A stretch of DNA of 64,000 nt, from positions 62,001 through 126,000 of the forward strand of contig NZ_LYWY01000006.1 in NCBI RefSeq assembly GCF_001661915.1, read 5' to 3'. Positions within the stretch are counted from its first letter, which is position 1. Every line of letters begins with the position of its first letter. The notes under the pieces are model-generated. The model searched no databases. It was not told the origin of the DNA and was given only the letters and a program-made list of their open reading frames with translations. Source of the stretch: Croceicoccus pelagius (GTDB taxonomy: Bacteria > Pseudomonadota > Alphaproteobacteria > Sphingomonadales > Sphingomonadaceae). Positions 53,744 through 63,162 of this stretch are shown here, piece after piece. Position numbers and translations under genes: made by a program.

Positions 53744-54433
53744 TCAGGACAGCACACCTTCATGCAGCCGCACAACTCTGTCCATACGGGCGGCAAGGCG
53801 TTCGTTGTGCGTCGCGATCAGGGCTGCGCTTCCCTGTCCGCGAACCAGGCGCAGGAATTCCTCCAGCACGCGGTCGCTCGTCACCTCGTCGAGATTGCCG
53901 GTAGGCTCGTCCGCCAGCACCAGCTGCGGCTTGTTGGCGAGCGCACGGGCCACGGCGACGCGTTGCTGTTCGCCGCCCGAAAGCTGGCTGGGCCGATGCG
54001 TCAGCCGATGGCCGAGGCCGAGCGCCGAGAGCAGTTCTTCCGCCCGCGCCTCCGCCTCTGCCCGCGGCACACCCGCGACTAGCTGGGGCAGAACGACATT
54101 CTCGCGCGCGTCGAAATCGGGCAGCAGGTGATGAAACTGATAGACGAAGCCCAGGTGATCGCGCCGCAGCGCGGTGCGGGCATCGCCGTTCGATTTCTCT
54201 GCCTGTTTGCCGCAGATCGCGATCTCTCCGCCAAAGCCGCCTTCGAGCAGACCGACAGCCTGCAGCATCGTCGACTTGCCCGAACCCGAGGGGCCGAGCA
54301 GCGCGACGATTTCGCCCGGCATGATCGTGAGGTCGATGCCCCGCAGGACATCGATGGTGACGCCGCCCTGCGTGAACGAACGGGTCAACTGCTTCAGTTC
54401 GACGACGGGTGCCATTGTGGTGGTCTCATTCAT
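53744..54433 (-). CDS. lolD: Lipoprotein-releasing system ATP-binding protein
   Basis: The ABC ATPase has 229 residues: Walker [19 protein letters not shown]-loop [10 protein letters not shown], signature [16 protein letters not shown], Walker [12 protein letters not shown] and the switch [13 protein letters not shown]. It energises extraction of outer-membrane lipoproteins from the inner membrane. It overlaps the permease gene by 8 bases, so the pair is one operon. The LolD name rests on the neighbour, since the FtsE/MacB families share these motifs. Confidence 0.92.
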   Translation of the reverse strand: MNETTTMAPVVELKQLTRSFTQGGVTIDVLRGIDLTIMPGEIVALLGPSGSGKSTMLQAVGLLEGGFGGEIAICGKQAEKSNGDARTALRRDHLGFVYQFHHLLPDFDARENVVLPQLVAGVPRAEAEARAEELLSALGLGHRLTHRPSQLSGGEQQRVAVARALANKPQLVLADEPTGNLDEVTSDRVLEEFLRLVRGQGSAALIATHNERLAARMDRVVRLHEGVLS

Positions 54434-55667
54434 AACGCAGCACCTGCACGGGATCGGTGCTCGCCGCCTTCAGCGCGGGGTAAAGCGTGGCAAGGAACGA
54501 CAGGACCAGCGCCATACCGACGATGACGACGACTTCGCCAGGATCGGTCCGCGCGGGCAGTTCGGACAGGAAGCGGATCGACGGATCCCACAGCTCTTGC
54601 CCCGTCAGCAGTTCGACCAGCTTCACGACCGACTGCCGGAATTCCAGCGCGACGAAGCCGAGGATCAGGCCCGCAATCGTGCCCAGCGCGCCGATCAGGA
54701 AGCCCGCCGTCACGAAGATTTTCAGGATCGAGCGCCGCGTCGCGCCCATCGTCCGCATGATCGCGATGTCGCGGGTCTTGGCACGTACCAGCATAATGAG
54801 GCTGGACAGAATGTTGAACACCGCGACCAGCACAATGATCGACAGCACGACGAACATCGCCACGCGTTCGACCGCCAGCGCCTCGAACAGCGATGCGTTG
54901 ATCGTCTTCCAGTCGTTGACAACTGCCCTGCCCGCCAGCTTCTGCGTCAGCGGTGCCAGCGTCTCGCTCACCGTATCGGGATCTTCGGTCATCACCTCGA
55001 TCATGCCGATGGTATCGCCCATCAGCATCAGGGTCTGCGCGTCCTCTATCGGCATGACGACATAGGCGTTGTCGTAGTCGTAGATGCCGATTTCGAAGAT
55101 CGCCGCGACCTCGTATCCGATCTCGCGCGGGACGGTGCCGAACGGGGTCGTGCGGCCTTGCGGATTGATGACGGTGATGACGTCGCCGATGCGGATACCC
55201 AAGTTCTGCGCAAGGCGCGAACCGATTGCGACACGGCCTGCATCCGGCTGCAAAAGGTCGAGGTTGCCCATGACCTCCTTTTCCTTCAGCTCGGCGATCG
55301 ATTCCGCCGTAGATCCGCGCACCAGAACGGCCTCGACGCGGCCTTCGTACGTGCCCAGCAGCGGCTGTTCGATCAGCGGCGATGCCGAAGTCACGCCCGG
55401 AGTCTTACGCACGTCCTCAAGCACGTTTTCCCAGTCGTTCAGCCGCCCGCCATAGGCCTGGATAACCGCATGACCGTTAAGGCCCACGATCTTGTCCAGC
55501 AGTTCGGCGCGAAAGCCGTTCATCACGCTCATCACGATGACGAGCGCGGCAACGCCCAGCATGACGGCAGCAAGGCTGATCCCTGCGACCATGGCGATAA
55601 ACGCCTCGCCCCGCCCCGGCAGCATATAGCGCTTGGCGATGGTCCATTCGAAAGGAGAGAGAAGCAA
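54426..55667 (-). CDS. lolC: Lipoprotein-releasing ABC transporter permease (LolC/E/F type)
   Basis: TTG 55667 gives 413 residues; an upstream extension would be Arg/Ser-rich and not membrane-like. The N-terminus [18 protein letters not shown] is a LolC/E signature. One membrane helix at 25-45, a periplasmic domain, and three helices at the C-terminus (about 270-410) give the MacB-like FtsX layout. Alphaproteobacteria often use a single hybrid permease (LolF). It is divergent from purF. Confidence 0.9.
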   Translation of the reverse strand: MLLSPFEWTIAKRYMLPGRGEAFIAMVAGISLAAVMLGVAALVIVMSVMNGFRAELLDKIVGLNGHAVIQAYGGRLNDWENVLEDVRKTPGVTSASPLIEQPLLGTYEGRVEAVLVRGSTAESIAELKEKEVMGNLDLLQPDAGRVAIGSRLAQNLGIRIGDVITVINPQGRTTPFGTVPREIGYEVAAIFEIGIYDYDNAYVVMPIEDAQTLMLMGDTIGMIEVMTEDPDTVSETLAPLTQKLAGRAVVNDWKTINASLFEALAVERVAMFVVLSIIVLVAVFNILSSLIMLVRAKTRDIAIMRTMGATRRSILKIFVTAGFLIGALGTIAGLILGFVALEFRQSVVKLVELLTGQELWDPSIRFLSELPARTDPGEVVVIVGMALVLSFLATLYPALKAASTDPVQVLRYE

Positions 55668-55945
55668 GTTGAAGGTTCTGCCTGTTCTGGAAGGGCGCTT
55701 TTTTCCGGCAAACCTGATGCTGCCCCGCCCCTGACTTTGCCATGAACCCGTGTGACTAGGCGGCGGTTCCACGACTGGCAAGTTTTGCAACAGCGCCGCC
55801 TGGAACGGCGCGGCGGAACTCGACGGTTGTAATCGGGATGAAACATCGGCAAAGGCCCGCGTGACGCGGCGGGGCCTTTCTGCTAGGGCCGCCGCGCAGC
55901 CACACAGCAGGCATACCTGCGGCAACACAGCGGAACATTAAACGC

Positions 55946-57424
55946 ATGGCGTCCACGGATTTCGGCCTCCATCCCTTCATCGACGCGGATGGCGACAAGC
56001 TGCGCGAAGAATGCGGCGTCTTCGGCGTCATCGGCGCCCGCGACGCGGCGGCGGTCACGGCGCTGGGTCTCCATGCCCTGCAGCACCGCGGGCAGGAAGC
56101 CGCCGGCATCACCAGCTTCGACGGTACAGAGTTTTTCACCCGCCGCGGCATGGGTCACGTGGCCGAAAATTTCTCGACCGGCGAGGCCCTGGCCGAACTT
56201 CCCGGCGAAATGGCCGCGGGCCACGTTCGCTATTCGACGACCGGCGGTTCGGGCCTGCGCAACGTGCAGCCGCTCTATGCCGATCTGGCCAGCGGCGGTT
56301 TTGCCATCGCACACAACGGCAACATCTCGAACGCGATGCACCTTCGCGCCGATCTCGTCCGCAAGGGTGCGATTTTCCAGTCGACCAGCGATACCGAGGT
56401 GATCATCCACCTCGTCGCGACCAGCCGTTATCCGACTATGCTTGATCGCTTCGTCGATGCCCTGCGCCTTGTCGAAGGGGCCTATTCGCTGATCGTGATG
56501 ACGAACAACGGCATGGCCGCCTGCCGCGACCCGCTGGGCATCCGCCCGCTCGTCATGGGCAAGATCGACAATGCCACCGTCTTCGCCAGCGAAACGGTCG
56601 CTCTCGACATCGTAGGCGCGGAATTCGTGCGCGAGGTCGAACCCGGTGAGCTGATCGAGGTCGACTTCGACGGCTCGGTGCGCAGCCATCGTCCGTTCGG
56701 CACGCCGGCCTCGCGCCCGTGCATTTTCGAGCACGTCTATTTCAGCCGCCCCGATTCCATCAGCGGCGGCCGCTCGGTCTATTCGGTCCGCAAAGCGATC
56801 GGCGAACAGCTCGCCATTGAAAGCCCGGCCGAAGCCGACATCGTGATTCCCGTGCCCGATTCGGGCGTGCCTGCGGCCATCGGCTACGCGCAGCAGTCGG
56901 GCGTGCCGTTCGAACTGGGCATCATCCGTTCGCACTATGTCGGGCGCACGTTCATCCAGCCGTCGGACGGTCAGCGCCATTCCTCGGTCGCGCGCAAGCA
57001 CAATGCGAACCGCGCGCTGGTCGAAGGCAAGCGCATCATCCTCATCGACGATTCCATCGTGCGCGGCACGACTTCGCTAAAGATCGTGCAGATGATGCGC
57101 GAGGCAGGTGCCAGCGAGGTGCACATGCGCATCGCCAGCCCGCCGACCGAACATTCCTGCTTCTACGGCGTCGACACGCCCGAACGGTCCAAGCTGCTGG
57201 CTGCGCAGATGGACGTGGAGGCGATGCGCAAGTTCATCCAGGCCGACAGTCTCGCCTTCGTCTCGATCGACGGTCTCTACCGCGCGGTGGGCGAGGACGA
57301 GCGCAAGAAGAAGTGCCCGCAGTACTGCGACGCCTGCTTCACCGGCGAATATCCCACGCGCCTCACCGACCTTTCGGAGCGTGAGACCCCGCAGCTTCCC
57401 CTGCTCGGCGAAAAGGCCGCGTGA
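55946..57424 (+). CDS. purF: Amidophosphoribosyltransferase
   Basis: This enzyme makes phosphoribosylamine from PRPP and glutamine, the first step of purine synthesis. It has 492 residues. The catalytic cysteine follows a short propeptide in LREECGVFGVIG; GLHALQHRGQEAAGI and the PRPP loop IILIDDSIVRGTTSLK are typical. Four C-terminal cysteines (KKKCPQYCDACFTGEYP) suggest a bound Fe-S cluster like the Bacillus-type enzyme. It overlaps the SDR gene by one base. Confidence 0.95.
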   Translation: MASTDFGLHPFIDADGDKLREECGVFGVIGARDAAAVTALGLHALQHRGQEAAGITSFDGTEFFTRRGMGHVAENFSTGEALAELPGEMAAGHVRYSTTGGSGLRNVQPLYADLASGGFAIAHNGNISNAMHLRADLVRKGAIFQSTSDTEVIIHLVATSRYPTMLDRFVDALRLVEGAYSLIVMTNNGMAACRDPLGIRPLVMGKIDNATVFASETVALDIVGAEFVREVEPGELIEVDFDGSVRSHRPFGTPASRPCIFEHVYFSRPDSISGGRSVYSVRKAIGEQLAIESPAEADIVIPVPDSGVPAAIGYAQQSGVPFELGIIRSHYVGRTFIQPSDGQRHSSVARKHNANRALVEGKRIILIDDSIVRGTTSLKIVQMMREAGASEVHMRIASPPTEHSCFYGVDTPERSKLLAAQMDVEAMRKFIQADSLAFVSIDGLYRAVGEDERKKKCPQYCDACFTGEYPTRLTDLSERETPQLPLLGEKAA

Positions 57425-58152
57425 TGGAAGACAGCACTGGCGACAAGCCCCTTGCGGGCAAGCTGGCGCTCGTCACCGGGGCGAGCAAGGGCATCGGCGC
57501 TGCCACGGCCATCGAACTGGCCGCACGCGGCGCGCACGTCATCCTGACCGCGCGCGACGACCGCAAGCTGGAACAAGTGGAAGAGGCCATACACAAGGCC
57601 GGTGGCAGCGCGACAATCGCGCCGATGGACCTGGCAGAGCCCGACTCGGTCGCGCGACTCGCCACCGCCATCGCCGGACGGTGGGACGCGCTGGACGTTC
57701 TGGTCATCAATGCGGCCGTGTTCCTGCCCCATACACCGGTTCAGGATCTCGATCCCAAGGCCTTCAGCAATGCGCTCACGGTTAACGTGCTGGCCACGCA
57801 GACGCTGCTCGCCGCGTTCCATCCGATGCTGAAGAACGCCGAAGCCGGCAAGGTCGTAGGCCTCACCAGCGGGGTGGGCGCGAACGCCCGTGCCTACTGG
57901 GCCGGATACGGGGTAACGAAGGCTGCTTTTGACAGTCTTCTCAAGAGCTATGCGCTGGAAAACGCGAACACGAGCCGCATCCGCACCGTACTCGTCAGCC
58001 CCGGCGCAACCCGCACCGAAATGCGTGCTCGCGCCTATCCGGGCGAGGACCCGTCGACGGTAAAGCCGCCCGAAGTCGTGGCGCAGTTCATTGCAAACAT
58101 GCTTGGTGAAGAGCTTCCTAACGGCGAGATAGTTTCCGTTAACCCTGTTTGA
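57424..58152 (+). CDS. SDR-family NAD(P)-dependent oxidoreductase
   Basis: ATG 57424 overlaps the purF stop (TGATG) and gives 242 residues. The cofactor loop VTGASKGIGAATAIELA, the NAG-like VINAAVFLPHTPV and the catalytic Y-x3-K in YWAGYGVTKAAFDSLL are present, with a serine in LTSGVGANARA. The substrate is not inferable. Purine-operon linkage of such an SDR is seen in related genomes, but I cannot assign a role. Confidence 0.88.
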   Translation: MEDSTGDKPLAGKLALVTGASKGIGAATAIELAARGAHVILTARDDRKLEQVEEAIHKAGGSATIAPMDLAEPDSVARLATAIAGRWDALDVLVINAAVFLPHTPVQDLDPKAFSNALTVNVLATQTLLAAFHPMLKNAEAGKVVGLTSGVGANARAYWAGYGVTKAAFDSLLKSYALENANTSRIRTVLVSPGATRTEMRARAYPGEDPSTVKPPEVVAQFIANMLGEELPNGEIVSVNPV

Positions 58153-58276
58153 AAACCTCGCGCTAACCGCGATTGGGGCACATTGGCCGAACTCAGGAAC
58201 GGCCGAGTCCCGCATATGGCGAAATCGGCTATGGTTGCCCCTCCGGGGGCGTCTCTTTTGCAAGGGAACGTGTGCC

Positions 58277-58624
58277 ATGACCGAATTTTTCCTCTCCGAC
58301 CGCTATTTCAAGGCGTCGCAGGAAGATCGCAGCTCGCCGCGCCTTCAGCTCACCATACCGGTGACGCTGCGCCCGGCAGGCGGACACGGCTTTTCGAGCG
58401 AGGTCCAGGACCTTTCGCTCGGCGGATTTTCGGCCCAGTGCGTCAATCGTCTCGCCGTCGGCACGCTGTGCTGGCTCAAGCTGCCGGGCCTTGCCGCCCT
58501 GCAGTGCGAAGTGATCTGGTGGCAGAACAACCTCGTCGGTTGCGCTTTCCAAAACCTGCTGAGCCCGATCGTCTATGACGACATAGTCGGGCGCTATCGC
58601 AACGCATCGGCGCGCCGGGTCTGA
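58277..58624 (+). CDS. PilZ-domain protein
   Basis: The protein has 115 residues from ATG 58277 (AAGGGAA before it). It has both c-di-GMP-binding motifs of PilZ: RSSPR (RxxxR) and DLSLGGF (DxSxxG), so it should bind cyclic di-GMP. It is a single-domain PilZ protein, like effectors that control motility or surface attachment. It is convergent with the cyclopropane synthase gene. Confidence 0.88.
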   Translation: MTEFFLSDRYFKASQEDRSSPRLQLTIPVTLRPAGGHGFSSEVQDLSLGGFSAQCVNRLAVGTLCWLKLPGLAALQCEVIWWQNNLVGCAFQNLLSPIVYDDIVGRYRNASARRV

Positions 58625-58652
58625 GATCAGGTAGTTTCGCCTAAAGGCGGCG

Positions 58653-59921
58653 TCAGGCGTTCTTCACCAGCGTAACCTGGTGAACGTCGATCCCGCCGCC
58701 GCGGAAGCCGCCTTCGCAATACATCAGGTAGAACCGCCAGAGCCTTACGAAGCGGTCGTCGAAACCGCGCGGCAGTTTTCCCTCCGCTGCCGCGCGGTCG
58801 AACGCATTACGCCACAGCTTCAGCGTTTCGGCATAGTCCAGCCCGAAGTCGGTCTGGTCTTCCCACGACAGCCCCCGATCTTCGGCAAGCTGCCTGAACT
58901 CGCTGGTTCGGATCAGCAGGCCTCCGGGGAAGATGAAGGCCTGAATGAAATCGGCAGAGGCGGCATATGCCTCGAACAGGTCGTCGCGGATCGAGATATA
59001 CTGGATCGCCGCGCGCCCGCCCGGTTTCAGGTTGCGCGCAATGCAGTCCATGTAGGTCGGCCAGTATTCGCGGCCCAGCGCCTCGACCATTTCGACACTG
59101 GCGATCGCATCATAGCACCCGGATGTATCGCGGTAGTCCTGATGGCGGAAATCAACCTTGCGCGCGTCATCTGAGTTGGCTTCGCGCGCATGGGCAAGCT
59201 GTTCGTCCGACAGGCTGATCGCGGTAACATTTGCGCCAAAGTCGTTCGCCATCGTGCGCGCCAGATAGCCCCAGCCGCAACCGATCTCGAGCACCTTGTC
59301 GCCGCCTGACAGGTTGAGCCGGTTCGCCAGCGCCCGCACTTTCGCCTGCTGCGCCTGTTCGAGCGGCACGTCCGTACCCGCGAACAGCGCGCTGGAATAA
59401 CACAGCGTCGGGTCCAGCCACGCGGCATAGAAGTCGTTGCCGAGGTCGTAATGGGCCGAGATATTCGCCTTGGCCCCGCTGATCGTATTGCGGTTGAGCC
59501 AGTGCGCCAGCCGCGATGCCATGCGCCACGGCCCCTTCGCGCGCCCGACCGAACCCAATCCTTCGGCGTTCTTCATGAACAGCGCGAAGATCGGAACGGG
59601 GTCGGGACTGTCCCACTCACCCGCTTCCCAGGCGCGGTACCAGCCGACCGAGCCGCCGGTGAAGAGCCGCACGATGGCGCGCCAGTCGCGGATATGGATG
59701 CGGGCCTCGAAACCGGGACGCCGGCCGCCGACGACGCGGATCGAACCATCGGGCAGGCGCGCCTCGATCCGGCCCGTTTCGAGGCCCGCGTCGATCTTCT
59801 CGACCACCTTGTCGACGCCGCCCGCCACAAGGCGCGCGATCAGCCCGCCGCCGTCGCCGAAACGAAGGCCGCCGTCGAAGAGATGCCGTCCGCGCGTATT
59901 TCCCTGTCCCATCAAGGCCAT
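58653..59921 (-). CDS. cfa: Cyclopropane-fatty-acyl-phospholipid synthase
   Basis: The SAM-dependent enzyme has 422 residues and adds a methylene bridge to unsaturated membrane phospholipid chains. Family features are NISAHYDLGNDFYAAWLD, the SAM loop VLEIGCGWGYLARTMA and YIFPGG-type segments (QAFIFPGGLLIRTSEF). The N-terminal lipid-binding half is also present. Cyclopropanation commonly accompanies stress or stationary phase. The photolyase gene lies 25 bases upstream on the same strand. Confidence 0.92.
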   Translation of the reverse strand: MALMGQGNTRGRHLFDGGLRFGDGGGLIARLVAGGVDKVVEKIDAGLETGRIEARLPDGSIRVVGGRRPGFEARIHIRDWRAIVRLFTGGSVGWYRAWEAGEWDSPDPVPIFALFMKNAEGLGSVGRAKGPWRMASRLAHWLNRNTISGAKANISAHYDLGNDFYAAWLDPTLCYSSALFAGTDVPLEQAQQAKVRALANRLNLSGGDKVLEIGCGWGYLARTMANDFGANVTAISLSDEQLAHAREANSDDARKVDFRHQDYRDTSGCYDAIASVEMVEALGREYWPTYMDCIARNLKPGGRAAIQYISIRDDLFEAYAASADFIQAFIFPGGLLIRTSEFRQLAEDRGLSWEDQTDFGLDYAETLKLWRNAFDRAAAEGKLPRGFDDRFVRLWRFYLMYCEGGFRGGGIDVHQVTLVKNA

Positions 59922-59945
59922 CTATGCGACGCGCCGCGCCGCCTT

Positions 59946-61331
59946 TCAACCGCCTGACTTCATCTCCCTGTAGGCAGCCAGCGCCCGCTCGCGCGCTTCC
60001 TTGTGGCCGATCAGTTTCTCTGGATAGTTCTCTGGCCGGTGCCTGTCGTCGGGATCGTGGATCTGGTCGTTCGGCAGGTCCGCCAGTTCCGGCACCCATT
60101 CGCGGATATAGGCGGCGGCATCGAACTTTTCCGACTGGCTGAGCGGGGCCATGATCCGGCTGAACATGTTGCTGTCGACGCCGGTCCCCGAAATCCATTG
60201 CCAGTTGACACCGTTGTTGCCGTAATCGGCATCGACAAGGGTGTCCCAAAACCACTGTTCACCGTGCCGCCAATCGATCAGCAGGTGCTTCACGAGGAAA
60301 CTCGCCGCGATCATCCGCACGCGGTTGTGCATCCAGCCCGTGACCCAGAGCTGGCGCATTCCGGCATCAACGATGGGATAGCCGGTTTGCCCCTTCTGCC
60401 AGGCTTCGAGGTCCTCCTCGATCAGGTGGCCGCGGTTGGGATTGCGCCACAACGAGTTGTCGTAATCGCGATAGGATTGCGTCGGATAGTCGGGGAACTG
60501 GCAGATCACGTTCTGCGCATAGTCGCGCCACAGCAGTTCGCCGCGATAGGTGTCGGCCCCGGCCCCCGTGTGCCGCGAAAGCCGGTCCCAGACCTGCGTC
60601 GGCGAAATCTCTCCGAAATGCAGGTGCGGCGACAGGCGCGAGGAGCCATCTATCGACGGCAGGTTCCTGTCGTCCTCATAGTCCTTCACATGGTCGGCCC
60701 ATGCCTCCAACCGGTCGAGCGCGGCCTTTTCGCCGACCTCCCATGCCTCGCGCAAACCATCTGCCCAGTCGGGCTTTGTCGGCAGCAGGTTCCAGTCCGA
60801 CAGCTTTTCGGAGTTGGGCCAGCTATCGGGATTGGAGAACGAAGGTTCCTCAAGCACCTCGCGCGCGGGCAGGCACTGGCGCGCCGCTTTCGCGAAGGGG
60901 GTATAGATCTTGTAGGGATCTCCTGAACCCGTCGTGACGGTGCCCGGCGGCAGGAGGTAGTTGCCATCGTGGAGGCATAGCTCGACCTCTTTCGACAGCT
61001 TGCCCTGCGCCCTGCGCCACCACGGTTCGTAATGACGGATCGCATGGACTTCGCAGGCGCCAGTTTCCTCCGCCAGCTTCGCAATCTCCGTCGCAGCATC
61101 GCCGCGCCGCAGAACCAGTTTCGACCGGTGCCGCCCCAACGAGGCATCAAGCGATTCCAGCGAATGGTGCAGCCACCAGCGCGAAGCACCGCCCATCGCG
61201 TGATGGTCCGGGCCCTGATCGTCAAGCACATAGACCGGGATCACCGGCCCTTCGGCGGCCGCTGCACACAGCGCGGGGTGATCGGACAGGCGAAGGTCGC
61301 GCCGGAACCAGACGATGCGGGGGGCGGTCAT
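59946..61331 (-). CDS. phrB: Deoxyribodipyrimidine photolyase
   Basis: The 461-residue class I CPD photolyase repairs pyrimidine dimers with blue light. The N-terminal antenna domain (RIVWFRRDLRLSDHPAL) and the C-terminal FAD domain (WRDYAQNVICQFPDYP, GQTGYPIVDAGMRQLW, TGWMHNRVRMIAASFLVK, YGNNGVNWQWISGTG) are complete. An EcfG-like promoter motif lies upstream (61381-61412), suggesting control by the general stress response. It probably shares a transcript with cfa. Confidence 0.94.
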   Translation of the reverse strand: MTAPRIVWFRRDLRLSDHPALCAAAAEGPVIPVYVLDDQGPDHHAMGGASRWWLHHSLESLDASLGRHRSKLVLRRGDAATEIAKLAEETGACEVHAIRHYEPWWRRAQGKLSKEVELCLHDGNYLLPPGTVTTGSGDPYKIYTPFAKAARQCLPAREVLEEPSFSNPDSWPNSEKLSDWNLLPTKPDWADGLREAWEVGEKAALDRLEAWADHVKDYEDDRNLPSIDGSSRLSPHLHFGEISPTQVWDRLSRHTGAGADTYRGELLWRDYAQNVICQFPDYPTQSYRDYDNSLWRNPNRGHLIEEDLEAWQKGQTGYPIVDAGMRQLWVTGWMHNRVRMIAASFLVKHLLIDWRHGEQWFWDTLVDADYGNNGVNWQWISGTGVDSNMFSRIMAPLSQSEKFDAAAYIREWVPELADLPNDQIHDPDDRHRPENYPEKLIGHKEARERALAAYREMKSGG

Positions 61332-61380
61332 TCAATCTCCCGAAAACAGGCGCACCCGTGCTAGCGGCAAGTACGCCTTT

Positions 61381-61412
61381 CGGGAACGGGGGGCATCATT
61401 CAGGGGTTCCCG
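61381..61412. promoter_or_regulatory. Two-way EcfG-like (GGAAC-N18-GTT) promoter
   Basis: CGGGAAC (61381-61387) and GTTCCCG (61406-61412) form a perfect 7-base inverted repeat with an 18-base gap. Read on either strand this gives GGAAC-N18-GTT, the alphaproteobacterial EcfG (general stress sigma factor) pattern; the minus strand has C before GTT, as in the consensus CGTT. It lies about 50 bases before phrB and 5 before the PAP2 start. Confidence 0.6.
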
Positions 61413-61416
61413 ACAG

Positions 61417-62124
61417 ATGACGGTTCCGGAGAAGACTTTGGTATTGCCCGAACGCGGGTGGCGCATCGATCAGCGCAAGGCACTCATCGTCGCACTGCTC
61501 TGCTGGCTGGGATTTGCCGCCATCGCCATTGCCGTACAGACCGACAATACGCAGGCGATCGACCGGTTCGGCCTGATGTTCTGGCGCGGCGCGGACGGCA
61601 TGGTGCCGCGCGGGCCGGAAAAGCTGCTGGAAATGGTACGCGACGTCACGGCCCTTGGCGGGGTGCTGCTGCGCAACCTGTTCGCGCTGGGCGCGGTCGT
61701 CGCGCTGCTATTTCTGCGGCTACGGCGCGAAGCGACGCTGCTTGCCGCAACGGTCATCGTCGGCTGGCTGGTCAACAGCGGGATCAAGCAAGTCGTCGGG
61801 CGCGCCCGTCCCGCAATCGTGCTCCACCTGACCGAGGCCGGGGGGATGAGTTTCCCTTCGGGCCACTCGTTCAATTCGGCGGTGGTATATATCGCAATGG
61901 CTTTGGCCTTTGCGACTTTGTCGGCGCGGCAGTCGGTTCGCATGACCCTGATCGGCGTGGCGCTGCTGGCCAGCATGGCCATCGCGTGGAGCCGCGTATG
62001 GCTGGGCGTTCATTGGCCCAGCGATGCCATCGCAGGCTGGCTGGGCGGTGCGGCCTGGGCCTTTACCGCCGCCGCGCTGCTGCAACGACCTGCGGACAGG
62101 GCTGCGGACGCCTACTCAAAGTAA
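61417..62124 (+). CDS. PAP2-family membrane phosphatase
   Basis: The protein has 235 residues from ATG 61417 and about six membrane helices. All three PAP2 motifs are intact: KQVVGRARPA (K-x6-RP), SFPSGHSFNS (PSGH) and SRVWLGVHWPSD (SR-x5-H-x3-D). It removes phosphate from a lipid such as phosphatidic acid, or from undecaprenyl diphosphate. The start lies 5 bases after the EcfG-like motif, so it would be leaderless if that promoter is used. It overlaps the YdjM-like gene by 13 bases, convergent. Confidence 0.9.
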   Translation: MTVPEKTLVLPERGWRIDQRKALIVALLCWLGFAAIAIAVQTDNTQAIDRFGLMFWRGADGMVPRGPEKLLEMVRDVTALGGVLLRNLFALGAVVALLFLRLRREATLLAATVIVGWLVNSGIKQVVGRARPAIVLHLTEAGGMSFPSGHSFNSAVVYIAMALAFATLSARQSVRMTLIGVALLASMAIAWSRVWLGVHWPSDAIAGWLGGAAWAFTAAALLQRPADRAADAYSK

Positions 62125-63062
62125 CACTCCTCCGCCTCTGCGGGCACATCGACCTCGACCTCGAAACGGCCATCAAAGCGCGCATCTTTCAGCACATCGA
62201 CCATGCGCCCGTCGCGATCTTCCCGCTCCACATAGGGCGCACGCGACCAGAACAGGAACGCACGCACCTCTGCGTCATCGTGCGCGAACATCGGCAGTTG
62301 CAGCGGGTGGATACAGGCGGGCTGATCGGTGAGGAGGGTATAATCGTCCGACAACCCCTGCCCCAGCGTCCAGCGCTGCTTCGCCTTGCCGCGATAGATC
62401 GGGCCGTCGACCTCGATGATCATGTCGCGGGCCCAGAATGCCAGCGGCACGGGGCTGGCGATCGCCTCGGCCTGCGGCGTCTGCGCGCGGGCGGTGGCGG
62501 TCACTACCATGTTGAAGTTGATATAGCCCAGCACCGCGACCAGCCCCAGTAGAGCGGGCCTGCGCCAGTTTCCGGTACCGCGCTTTTCGATCCGGCGAGA
62601 GAACACGAAGGCGAAGATCATCGCCGCCCAGATCCACACATCGATGATGAACAGCGTGTCGCCATAGAACCAGCGGCTTGAAAACGGCTCCAGCAAGCGA
62701 ATGCCGTAGGAATTCATCCAATCGAGCGCAGGGTGCGACAGGCAGCCGACGAAGGCCAGCAGGTAAAGCCAGCCGAAATGCACCGGCAGCCTGTCTTCGG
62801 GCCGCGTGCGGCGGGTCGCCTGCCAGCGGTCGAACCACCACAGGAAGCCCGCAAGAAGCAGCGGCAGCAGCACCCACGCAATCGGCCCGTGCGTCAGACC
62901 GCGCCGCATGGCGAGGCTTTCAATGCCATAGACGACGCAGCCAGCGTCGATGTCGGGCAGGTTGGCCCCGAAGATCAGTGCGGGCATGGCAAGGCCGGTG
63001 CGGCGTTTCAGTCCCGCCTGGCCAAGAAGTGCTCCGACGAGGCTATGCGTAAGATTGTCCAT
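62112..63062 (-). CDS. YdjM/DUF457-like metal-dependent membrane hydrolase
   Basis: The protein has 316 residues. Metal-ligand candidates are conserved: MDNLTHSLVGALLGQ (His), GANLPDIDAGC (two Asp), RRGLTHGPIAWVLL (His) and LSHPALDWMNSYG (His, Asp). About four to five hydrophobic helices span residues 5-200. The C-terminal part is a soluble beta domain after residue 230. E. coli YdjM is a LexA-regulated inner-membrane protein of this family; the reaction is unknown. Confidence 0.85.
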   Translation of the reverse strand: MDNLTHSLVGALLGQAGLKRRTGLAMPALIFGANLPDIDAGCVVYGIESLAMRRGLTHGPIAWVLLPLLLAGFLWWFDRWQATRRTRPEDRLPVHFGWLYLLAFVGCLSHPALDWMNSYGIRLLEPFSSRWFYGDTLFIIDVWIWAAMIFAFVFSRRIEKRGTGNWRRPALLGLVAVLGYINFNMVVTATARAQTPQAEAIASPVPLAFWARDMIIEVDGPIYRGKAKQRWTLGQGLSDDYTLLTDQPACIHPLQLPMFAHDDAEVRAFLFWSRAPYVEREDRDGRMVDVLKDARFDGRFEVEVDVPAEAEECYFE

Positions 63063-63162
63063 TGGCCCGCCTCATGCAGACAAAGCAGGCGCGCGGCAAC
63101 GGATAAGAAAAAGGGGAGCCGGCGCGTCGCAGGCTCCCCTATTTCTTACGTAGGCGGACGGA

